From Kiritimatiellia bacterium (GTDB lineage: Bacteria > Verrucomicrobiota > Kiritimatiellia > RFP12 > UBA1067), in NCBI GenBank assembly GCA_028707675.1, contig JAQWAM010000109.1:1-5836 (forward strand): a stretch of DNA of 5,836 bases. The letters are read 5' to 3'. A program made the position numbers and the translations under genes. Below, in pieces: positions 1-5,836 of this stretch. The notes beneath the pieces were generated by a model. That model was given only the letters and a program-made list of their open reading frames with translations. It searched no databases and was not told where the DNA came from. The stretch's first letter is position 1. Every line of letters begins with the position of its first letter.

Positions 1-741
1 GGGCGCGGGTCTGCCGGGTTTTTCCGGGGCGGGGTCCGGCGGAGGCGTGGCCTCGGCTTCTGAGATGATGCCGCGTCCGGGAGTGATGACAAAGGGGAAG
101 GGCGTGGAGAGGTTTTTGACCTCGCCGAGGTACTTGGTGACCCTGAGTGTTCTTTTTTCGCCGTTCTCGTGATCCATGCTGATGGCCACCGGGCAGAGGT
201 CTTCTAGGCGGCTTTTGAGCGCGAAAGAGGGGTTGGAGACCGGTTTTGGGATGGTCAGCAGTGCGGTCGCGCCGAGGCGTTCGATGGCGTGGATGAACGA
301 GTAGACGTGTTCGGCGATGCGCGTGACCGGGTGGATGGCAACCCAGGGCAGGGCGGTGTCGAAAACCAGACGGCGCACGGACTGGGTTTCGACGGTTTCC
401 TGCAGTTCCATGAAGGACTGCGGGGGCAGCATGACGTTGGCGCTGGCCGTGCTCTCGGGGATGAAGGAGGCGTACTCCAGGATTGTGAGCTGGCCTTCGG
501 TGACGGCTTTGGCGAACGGCAGGCCGAGGCTTTCGGCCACGATGATCGTGTCTTGGGCGCGGTAGTTCGACAGCAGCAGGACCTTGTCGCCGTCCTGAAG
601 GCCCTGGTTGAGGAAGTGGCAGGCCAGGATGGACTTGCCGCTGCCGCGCCGGCCGCAGCACAGAGCCTGACGGCCGCGGTAGACGCCGCCGAAAGTCTCG
701 TCGAAGAACGAAACGCCCAATTTTGTCTTGTCAACGATCAC
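1..741 (-). CDS. KaiC-family RecA-fold ATPase, partial (C-terminus beyond left edge)
   Basis: The reading frame is open from a GTG at 741 down to base 1 (247 residues) with no stop, so the C-terminus is missing. Residues 8-26 (LGVSFFDETFGGVYRGRQA) match the KaiC-family opening (target-GxxxLDexlGGGxxxG). Walker A is GRRGSGKS at residues 30-37, and a Walker B-like strand ends at LVFD (D128). The segment RTLRVTKYLG near residues 197-206 resembles the end of a KaiC domain, so one full domain seems present. A proline-rich, probably disordered tail follows from about residue 231. KaiC-like proteins are cytoplasmic ATPases, often hexameric, working in signalling or timing. Here the tandem Glu normally placed after the second strand is replaced (SNYRAQ, residues 58-63), so hydrolysis may be weak. 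The GTG start is supported by an AAGGGG ribosome site four bases upstream and by the family N-terminus. It lies 14 bases after the receiver gene and is probably in its operon. Whether a second KaiC domain follows cannot be seen. The fold is fairly certain; the role is unknown. Confidence 0.85.
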   Translation of the reverse strand, partial: MIVDKTKLGVSFFDETFGGVYRGRQALCCGRRGSGKSILACHFLNQGLQDGDKVLLLSNYRAQDTIIVAESLGLPFAKAVTEGQLTILEYASFIPESTASANVMLPPQSFMELQETVETQSVRRLVFDTALPWVAIHPVTRIAEHVYSFIHAIERLGATALLTIPKPVSNPSFALKSRLEDLCPVAISMDHENGEKRTLRVTKYLGEVKNLSTPFPFVITPGRGIISEAEATPPPDPAPEKPGRPAP

Positions 742-745
742 AAAG

Positions 746-751
746 CCCCTT
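746..751 (-). promoter_or_regulatory. Ribosome binding site for the GTG-started KaiC-like gene
   Basis: Read on the minus strand, AAGGGG lies four bases before the GTG at 741, inside the 14-base gap after the receiver gene's TAA. It supports the GTG as the true start; no in-frame ATG exists nearby. The spacing is slightly short but usable. Confidence 0.5.
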
Positions 752-755
752 CGGT

Positions 756-1136
756 TTAATCACCGGCCTTATTTTCGCCGTCACATACTTTTTGCAGGAT
801 GTTGCGGATGAAGGTGAGTTCAAAAGGCTTGCTGAGGAATGCCAACACCCCGTTGGCCTTGGCGCACTCGTCCAGCTCGCTGGAAGGCGCTCCGGAGATG
901 AGCACCAGAGGCACGCCCGCGCATTTTCCGGCGATGTCCCTGATCCACTGCAGGGCGTCCGGGGCGTCCGGCAGGCGGATGTCGGCGATTACCAGATTGA
1001 AGGACGACGCGTCGATTTTGGCGAAGGCGTCGGCCGCGGTCTGCGCGGTCTGCGCCAGATGTCCCATGCGGTTGATAAGCCGGGCGAGGTAGTCGCCGAT
1101 AGCGGGCTCATCGTCTATGATCAGTACGGTAGCCAT
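756..1136 (-). CDS. Single-domain response regulator (CheY-like receiver)
   Basis: This is a 126-residue stand-alone receiver domain with no output domain. The conserved features are all visible: acidic pair D8-D9 in VLIIDDEP, phospho-acceptor D52 in VIADIRLPD, the switch Ser S81 in VLISGAPS, and K103 in LSKPF. It should therefore be phosphorylatable by a histidine kinase, none of which is encoded in the window. The frame extends upstream to a TTG at 1169, but the ATG at 1136 is preferred: it begins exactly at the canonical first beta-strand (MATVLIIDDEP) and has AAAGGT six bases upstream. The KaiC-like gene follows after 14 bases, implying one transcript and possibly a direct partnership in which phosphorylation controls the ATPase. 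It is divergent from the glycosyltransferase gene. A short charged tail (DGENKAGD) ends the protein. The family call is very secure; the pathway is unknown. Confidence 0.95.
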   Translation of the reverse strand: MATVLIIDDEPAIGDYLARLINRMGHLAQTAQTAADAFAKIDASSFNLVIADIRLPDAPDALQWIRDIAGKCAGVPLVLISGAPSSELDECAKANGVLAFLSKPFELTFIRNILQKVCDGENKAGD

Positions 1137-1142
1137 GTGGAG

Positions 1143-1148
1143 ACCTTT
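1143..1148 (-). promoter_or_regulatory. Ribosome binding site for the receiver gene
   Basis: On the minus strand AAAGGT sits six bases before the ATG at 1136. The upstream TTG at 1169 would only add a tail that precedes the conserved first strand, so this site decides the start. Confidence 0.5.
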
Positions 1149-1237
1149 AAAACAGATGTATTCAAGCAATGCGGTTTGGACAGATAAAGGGCTGTCACGC
1201 CTATGAAAGAGGCAAGAGCGTTACCTCATTTCACACG

Positions 1238-1243
1238 TAATAT
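1238..1243 (+). promoter_or_regulatory. Candidate -10 element for the glycosyltransferase operon
   Basis: TAATAT is a near-consensus sigma-70-type -10 hexamer in the most A/T-rich part of the intergenic region. No good -35 hexamer stands 16-18 bases upstream (AGAGCG, GAGCGT and AAGAGC are poor), so this would need an activator or is a chance match. Confidence 0.2.
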
Positions 1244-1399
1244 GGCAAAAAACGGGATTGCGGTCAAAAGGAAAAGCAGTTAAACTTGAGAGGCAATCAA
1301 GACAAGGCGGCTTGTCCGTGGTTGGAGACAGTGTCAAACGTACGCCTGACGGCAGTTATGCAGACCTATTTTTCACAAGCCGGAGAGAAAAAAGATTCA

Positions 1400-2839
1400 G
1401 TGATTCGCGGCCGGCGGTGCCGGTGCGAGGGATGCGCGCTTTCGGTGCATGTGGTGGAGACGCCGGCGCCGACGGTGTGCCCTTACTGCCAGAAGCTCTT
1501 GAAGCACGAGGCCACGGCTCTGAAGCTGGCGCCGGAGGCTCCGGCGCCGGGCGATGCCGAGATACGGATGCGGATGCGGAAACTCTACGCGCGGCCGCCG
1601 CGGATACTGGTGCTGCTGATTTCGGCGACGGCGATGTTCATGCTGGGGTGGGCGGTGTTTCTGCAGCTTCGCAGCGTGGAGAACTACTGGTACCAGCCGA
1701 TGGTCAGCATCTACTCGCTGCTGGCCGGGATATTCGTGGTCTCGCGCTTCATCATCGCGGCTTTTTATGTGGCGCCCAAGGATTGCGGTTACGCGCCGAC
1801 GGTGACGGTGCTGGTGCCGTGCATGAACGAGGGCGCGGTGATCCGCCAGACGATCGAGCGCATTTTCGCGGCCGGCTACCCCGCCGACAAGCTGGAGGTT
1901 GTCTGCGTCAACGACGGCTCCACCGACAACACCTTGGTCGAGATGCTGGCGGCGCAGTCGCGCCACCCGCGTCTGGTGGTGGTGGATTTCGAACGCAACC
2001 GCGGCCTGTGCCACGCGTGGGGGGTGTCGGTACTGATCGCGCGCGGCGAGTTCATGGTCTGTGTGGATTCCGACACCTTCATTTTCCCGGGGTCGCTGCA
2101 GAAGCTGGTTCAGGGGTTTGTCGATCCCACGGTGGGCGGCATCTCCGGGCATTGCGACGTAGAGAACGCCGACGCGAACCTGCTGACACGCATGCAGGAC
2201 GTGCGCTACTATTTCTCTTACAAGATCATGAAAGCGGCCGAGAGCGTGTTCGGCACGGTGAGCTGTCTGCCCGGCTGTTTCTCGGCCTACCGCCGGGTTT
2301 GCGTACTGCATGTGCTGGACGACTGGATGAACGCGACCGTGCTGGGCAGCCACGGCAATTTCGCGGACGACCGCTCGCTGACCAACCGGATACTGAAGGA
2401 CTACAAGATACTCTACGACGACGAGGCGCTGGCCACGACCATCGCGCCGGAAAACTGGATGCAGTACACGCGCCAGCAGGCGCGCTGGATGCGGTCCTAC
2501 TTGCGCGAGATCGTCAAAACCGGCAGGTTCATGTGGCGCAAGCACCCGGTGCCGTCGCTGTCGTGGTACGCCATGATGTGGATGCCGATCTTCGAGCCGC
2601 TGGTGATGATCCAGGCGTTGGTGATCGGGCCGCTGATGGCCGGGCACGTTACCGCATCATACTCGATCGGCGTGGTCGCGATAACGGCGGTGTGGTCGCT
2701 GCACTTCTGGGCTTCGACCGGAAGGCGCTGGTGGTGGGCGGGCTTCGCTTTCACGCTTTCGTATATCGCCTTTTACAGTTGGCAGATCTATTGGGCGCTG
2801 TTGAGCCTGCGCGGCAGAAAATGGGGGACTCGCGGATGA
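1400..2839 (+). CDS. Processive family-2 glycosyltransferase, hyaluronan/NodC/chitin-synthase-like, with N-terminal zinc ribbon
   Basis: This inner-membrane synthase should polymerise a beta-linked polysaccharide from a nucleotide sugar and extrude it. Numbered from the GTG at 1400 (479 residues): a zinc ribbon with C9xxC12 and C27xxC30; membrane helices near 67-90 and 101-125; the cytosolic GT-A domain with VNDGSTDNT (D172), the DSD metal motif at 223-225, LPGCFSAYRR at 290-299, the acidic ADDR (322-325) and the product-binding QxxRW motif QQARW at 359-363; then three helices (about 389-414, 420-439, 444-470) and the terminal KWGTR. All catalytic motifs are intact. The stretch QDVRYYFSYKIMKAAESVFG is typical of hyaluronan-synthase-like bacterial enzymes, but sugar specificity cannot be read. 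Start choice: TTG 1286 and ATG 1358 are in frame; GTG 1400 is preferred because G/C at third codon positions jumps there and a zinc ribbon commonly opens a protein, with GGAGAG 12 bases upstream (rather far). Its stop overlaps the next gene by four bases. The zinc ribbon is the odd part. Confidence 0.92.
   Translation: MIRGRRCRCEGCALSVHVVETPAPTVCPYCQKLLKHEATALKLAPEAPAPGDAEIRMRMRKLYARPPRILVLLISATAMFMLGWAVFLQLRSVENYWYQPMVSIYSLLAGIFVVSRFIIAAFYVAPKDCGYAPTVTVLVPCMNEGAVIRQTIERIFAAGYPADKLEVVCVNDGSTDNTLVEMLAAQSRHPRLVVVDFERNRGLCHAWGVSVLIARGEFMVCVDSDTFIFPGSLQKLVQGFVDPTVGGISGHCDVENADANLLTRMQDVRYYFSYKIMKAAESVFGTVSCLPGCFSAYRRVCVLHVLDDWMNATVLGSHGNFADDRSLTNRILKDYKILYDDEALATTIAPENWMQYTRQQARWMRSYLREIVKTGRFMWRKHPVPSLSWYAMMWMPIFEPLVMIQALVIGPLMAGHVTASYSIGVVAITAVWSLHFWASTGRRWWWAGFAFTLSYIAFYSWQIYWALLSLRGRKWGTRG
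2823..2828 (+). promoter_or_regulatory. Ribosome binding site for the large scaffold gene, inside the glycosyltransferase gene
   Basis: GGGGGA lies within the last codons of the glycosyltransferase, seven bases before the ATG at 2836. That ATG overlaps the upstream TGA as ATGA. The arrangement supports this start and suggests translational coupling of synthase and partner. Confidence 0.5.
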
Positions 2840-5836
2840 AGACACCGGACGGCAAAGAAATCGATCAAGCGGCGACGGCCGTCACCGGCGGTCCGGACGC
2901 AGGCGCTCCGGAAGTCGAGATGGACGAGGCGTGGGAGCGGCCTGTGGTCATGGCCAAGGACCGCAACGTGCGGGCGTGGCTGATTTTTCTGGGGCTGGTG
3001 TGCCTGGGAGTGGCGTTGTGGACGCCGTTGCGCGCGCTTTACTACCGTTACGGTTACAAGCAGGAAGAGGTGGCGATGACGCGCGACGCGGACACCTTTC
3101 TGGCGGTGGCGTATTACGGGGTCAACAGCGATGCCGGTCCGGGGTCGCAGGATGTCACGACTGCAGACTTCGAGCAGCATCTGCGCCTTTTGCGCGAGCG
3201 CGGCTACACGCCGATCGGGCTGGCGGACGTGCGGGCTTTCTACAAAGAGGGCAAGCTGCTACCGCGCAAGGCCGTGCTGATGACTTTCGAACAGTCGCGC
3301 AAAAGCTCTTATTTCGAGATCCGCAAACTGCTGCACAACCACAAGTGGAAAGCCGTGATGGGGGTGGTTACCGCGCCCATTCACGAGCGGGACGCGCAGG
3401 CGCTGCTGTGGCCGTACCTGCGCGACATGGTGACCGTGGGCTATTGGGATTTGGCCGCGCAGTCCGAACGCGGCTTCGAGTTTATCGAGACCAGCCCTTC
3501 GGGAAAGAAGGGGCCTTATCTGGCCAGCCCGATGTGGAAAAGCGACGAGACGCGGTACGAGCTGCCGGAGGAATTCAACAGCCGCGTGGCCGAAGACCAC
3601 GCCAAGGTCATCAGCGAGTTTCAAAAAGAGGTCGGCTTCAAGCCTGTGGCCTTTTTCTTTCCGTACGGCGATTACGGGCAGTACGAGGAGCAGGCCAAGG
3701 TCGTGCGGGTAACCAACCTGCACCAGGTCGGCGCCAACTACGATCTCGGTTTCATCCTGGGGCAGCTTGCCCTGAACAGCCGTGAGAGCGACCCGCGCCG
3801 CCTCAACCGCCTGTTGGTGAATCCCGCGTGGACACCGCTGGAGTTCGTGAACAAGCTCGATTCCTTCTGGCCGCTCGACCCTTCGCAGGACGGTTACGAC
3901 CGCGGTTACGGGGCGGAGCGCTGGATCGGAGAGTGGGGCGGGGTGTCTGTGCGCGAAAACGAATTGGTCTTGAGGGCCATACCGCCGGTCAATCCGGTGC
4001 TGACGCCTAATCAGGCGCCGAGCGCGTCGACGGCGGGAGCCAAGGCATGGTTGGCGGGCAGCGACACTTTTAAGGACGGCTTCATATCGGTCCGGTTCCA
4101 GATCAAGCGCGGGCGTTTCGGCGTCTATCTGCGTTCGACGCATGTGGGCTCTTACGTCTACTTCAGCCTCGATGACGCGGGCAGGGTATCGGTGCGGCAG
4201 CGCCTGCCGGATATGGACGAGCTGGTGTTGGCTACGGACGGACTGGTCGGCGAGGTGTCGTCGAGCCACGAGCTGCTTTTGAGTGTGCGCGATAACCTGC
4301 TTTTCGTGCGGCTGGATGGCAAGACGCTTTTTGGCGGACGTATTTTCTTGCGGGGTGAAGACAGGCCGGGCATGATCGCGGCCGGGGTCTGGGATAGGGT
4401 GCCGGGCATCGCCGAGGCTGTCGTGATGGAAACACGGCTGTTCGGCAGGCGCGACGCGCTGGTGACGTGGACTCCCGACGTGGCCAAGGACATCGGGTAT
4501 CTGACCATGTGGCTGAACGAGCACGGTTATCAGTTCAACGTGCTTTCGCCGCCGTGGCTGGACATATTTCAGAACACGCCGATCACCTTTCCGATCTGGG
4601 ATCGCGAGGCTCTGGGCCTGCTGGTCAAGGCCAACGAGATGCGCGTGTTGCCGCAGGTTTTAATCCGTGACGCCTCGCTGCTGCTTAAGATTTCGGCGGC
4701 AGAGCTTGCGGAAAAGGCTCAGGAGCACAAGTGCCAAGGCATTTATGTTGACACTTCCGGGTGCTCTCCGGAGCAAGTCACGCCGCTGGTCACATGGCTG
4801 ATCAAGCTGAACGAAGCCCTGCAGGCCAAAGACATGCGCATGATCCTGACCCTGCCGGTGTCGATTGAGACGTTGCCCTCTGCCGGCAATATTTTGAAAC
4901 TGCTGCCGGGTGTGGTGTTGGCCGGCAAGTTCCAGCGGCCGCCCTTCGGCCTGAAGGACAGCGAGGTGATGGGGATCACGCATGTGGTGCCGTCTGTCGG
5001 CGACGAGACACTGTCGCTCTACTACCAATTGTCCGATATGCTCTCGGTTTATGATGACGTCTCGCCCGACGCCAAGAAAGAGGAGCTGCGTCAGAGCGGG
5101 TTCGACGCCTTCACGGCCGGCGACTACGAGGCGGCCATACGCTTGTGGCAGAAGTGGGCCGACGAGGATACGCGCAACGCCGAGGCGCTCGCCCTGATCG
5201 GCGACGCCTGGCTGCGCCTCAACGACCGGCAGAAAGCGTTGGAGTATTACACTTACAGTCTCGACATCAATCCCGGGCAGATGAATCTCGCCATTCGCCA
5301 GTCGCGCCTGCTGGAGGATATGAACCGGCTGGAGGAGTCGGCGAAAACGCTTAACGCTTACGCCCGGGCTTTCCCGGACAGCCCGTCCCTGACCATCGCC
5401 CAGGCGCAGTGGCTGGATCGCAACCGGCAGCGCAAAGAGGCCCGGAATGTGATGAAGGGTCTTGTGGAGCGCCACCCGGAGAACATCGAGGCGCGGCTGA
5501 TACTGCAGACGCTGCTCGACGAGTCGGCCGAACGATATGTCAACATGCAGGAGCTGCTGGCGATCGGTCGCGGCGCGGAGACACATCTTTTCGGATTCGG
5601 GCGCGACATTTTCGCGGCGGAGCTGCTGACCATTCCGGAAGCCAGCGTCTTTTTCGATTTTGTGCGCGATACGGCCATGAACGCTGCCAGCAAGAAGACC
5701 GCGGACCTGTACAAGGGATTCCTGCCCCTGACCGCAACGGTCTCCGAGAATTTCGTGTCGGACAAGCTTTCGGACAACTGGATCGCTTTCGGCGGGTTCC
5801 GCCCGGCGGCGTACGGCAAGTATGAGCTGCGCGCCG
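2836..5836 (+). CDS. Large membrane-anchored polysaccharide-synthesis partner: degenerate PgaB-like deacetylase, beta-sandwich, GH18-like and TPR regions (partial)
   Basis: The frame is open for 1000 codons from the ATG at 2836 to the right edge, so the C-terminus is missing. Residues 1-45 are an acidic, probably disordered cytosolic tail; 46-63 form one membrane helix, placing the rest outside. Residues about 86-345 resemble the PgaB/NodB deacetylase fold (VLMTFEQSRKSSYFEIRKLL, later FFFPYGDYG at 273-281). However, the metal-binding TFDDG is TFEQS (150-154) and the expected His motif reads AAQSERGF (207-214), so deacetylation is unlikely. Residues about 355-538 look like a LamG/DUF1080-type beta-sandwich that may bind sugar. 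Residues about 545-735 resemble a GH18-type barrel, with GIYVDTSG (635-642) where catalytic acids would stand. Residues 751-884 contain four TPR units of 34-35 residues. From about 970 a second sandwich may begin (LSDNWIAFGGF). Coupling to the synthase by ATGA implies a shared complex. I infer a polymer-binding or export scaffold, analogous in parts to PgaB plus PgaA/AlgK. The frame is certain; the sandwich and barrel assignments are tentative. Confidence 0.85.
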   Translation, partial: MKTPDGKEIDQAATAVTGGPDAGAPEVEMDEAWERPVVMAKDRNVRAWLIFLGLVCLGVALWTPLRALYYRYGYKQEEVAMTRDADTFLAVAYYGVNSDAGPGSQDVTTADFEQHLRLLRERGYTPIGLADVRAFYKEGKLLPRKAVLMTFEQSRKSSYFEIRKLLHNHKWKAVMGVVTAPIHERDAQALLWPYLRDMVTVGYWDLAAQSERGFEFIETSPSGKKGPYLASPMWKSDETRYELPEEFNSRVAEDHAKVISEFQKEVGFKPVAFFFPYGDYGQYEEQAKVVRVTNLHQVGANYDLGFILGQLALNSRESDPRRLNRLLVNPAWTPLEFVNKLDSFWPLDPSQDGYDRGYGAERWIGEWGGVSVRENELVLRAIPPVNPVLTPNQAPSASTAGAKAWLAGSDTFKDGFISVRFQIKRGRFGVYLRSTHVGSYVYFSLDDAGRVSVRQRLPDMDELVLATDGLVGEVSSSHELLLSVRDNLLFVRLDGKTLFGGRIFLRGEDRPGMIAAGVWDRVPGIAEAVVMETRLFGRRDALVTWTPDVAKDIGYLTMWLNEHGYQFNVLSPPWLDIFQNTPITFPIWDREALGLLVKANEMRVLPQVLIRDASLLLKISAAELAEKAQEHKCQGIYVDTSGCSPEQVTPLVTWLIKLNEALQAKDMRMILTLPVSIETLPSAGNILKLLPGVVLAGKFQRPPFGLKDSEVMGITHVVPSVGDETLSLYYQLSDMLSVYDDVSPDAKKEELRQSGFDAFTAGDYEAAIRLWQKWADEDTRNAEALALIGDAWLRLNDRQKALEYYTYSLDINPGQMNLAIRQSRLLEDMNRLEESAKTLNAYARAFPDSPSLTIAQAQWLDRNRQRKEARNVMKGLVERHPENIEARLILQTLLDESAERYVNMQELLAIGRGAETHLFGFGRDIFAAELLTIPEASVFFDFVRDTAMNAASKKTADLYKGFLPLTATVSENFVSDKLSDNWIAFGGFRPAAYGKYELRA

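Larger units (their letters stand above)
1137..1399. promoter_or_regulatory. Divergent intergenic region (control region for both operons)
   Basis: This stretch separates the divergent receiver and glycosyltransferase genes and must hold both promoters unless one lies inside a gene. It is visibly richer in A/T than the flanking genes. On the plus strand the best -10-like hexamer is TAATAT at 1238-1243, without a convincing -35 at 16-18 bases. On the minus strand no good pair was found. An imperfect inverted repeat (GTCACGC at 1194-1200, GCGTTAC at 1218-1224) could be an operator. The 1286-1399 part is also open in the glycosyltransferase frame from a TTG, so it may instead be coding. I recognised no riboswitch. 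Confidence 0.45.

Noticed and set aside
255..734. Open frames on both strands over the KaiC-like gene (also plus 289-759)
   Set aside because: The GTG-started minus-strand frame contains Walker A and family features. The others are low-complexity shadows.
1242..1262. Sigma-54-like TGGCA...TTGC promoter
   Set aside because: The GG and GC elements are 14 bases apart instead of the required 10.
1203..1283. Small 26-codon plus-strand frame (starts MKEARALPHF, ends KRKSS) in the leader
   Set aside because: It has only a distant ribosome site and no recognisable features, and it spans the candidate -10. It could be a leader peptide, but nothing supports this.
1190..1300. Cyclic di-GMP riboswitch upstream of the polysaccharide operon
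   Set aside because: The conserved GEMM core sequences are absent, despite a superficial GAAAG-containing hairpin.
1397..2647. Long minus-strand open frame (416 codons) opposite the glycosyltransferase
   Set aside because: Its product is a His/Arg-rich string without any recognisable fold, as expected opposite a GC-rich gene. The plus-strand frame has all the GT2 motifs.
2931..3785. Plus-strand frame of 284 codons within the scaffold gene
   Set aside because: It is Gly/Arg/Ala-rich and out of frame with the continuous 1000-codon frame from 2836, which carries recognisable domain signatures.
3259..4524. Long minus-strand open frame (421 codons) opposite the scaffold gene
   Set aside because: It is a shadow of the plus-strand gene with Arg/His-rich, low-information composition and no motif.

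Overview
This is a GC-rich bacterial window with strong G/C bias at third codon positions. It holds four protein genes in two divergent pairs around a short, less GC-biased intergenic region (about 1137-1399). I see no RNA gene, insertion sequence, CRISPR array or long DNA repeat. The organism cannot be fixed from the sequence. Single-domain receiver plus KaiC-like ATPase pairs and large multidomain envelope proteins would fit several free-living Gram-negative-type lineages (for example the Planctomycetes-Verrucomicrobia-Lentisphaerae group or Deltaproteobacteria), but that is only a guess.

Left half, minus strand (1-1136): a stand-alone CheY-like receiver protein is followed 14 bases later by a GTG-started KaiC-family (RecA-fold) ATPase that runs off the left edge. 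The two are probably co-transcribed and look like a signalling module. The ATPase keeps its Walker A motif but lacks the tandem glutamates expected just after the second strand.

Right half, plus strand (about 1400-5836): a membrane-embedded, processive family-2 glycosyltransferase of the hyaluronan/NodC/chitin-synthase type, with an unusual N-terminal zinc ribbon, overlaps by ATGA the start of a very large protein that is still open at the right edge after 1000 residues. That protein has one N-terminal membrane anchor. It then appears to carry a PgaB-like polysaccharide-deacetylase fold whose metal ligands are replaced, a beta-sandwich (LamG/DUF1080-like), a barrel-like segment resembling glycoside hydrolase 18 without its catalytic acid, about four TPR repeats, and the start of what may be a second beta-sandwich.

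Together the right-hand genes look like a two-component exopolysaccharide synthesis and export system. The synthase would make and extrude a beta-linked polymer. The coupled, membrane-tethered protein would bind or guide it outside the inner membrane, combining in one chain functions that the Pga and alginate systems divide between PgaB-like and TPR proteins (PgaA, AlgK). The apparent loss of catalytic residues in both enzyme-like folds suggests a scaffold rather than a modifying enzyme. The divergent receiver/ATPase pair could regulate the system, but only its position suggests this.
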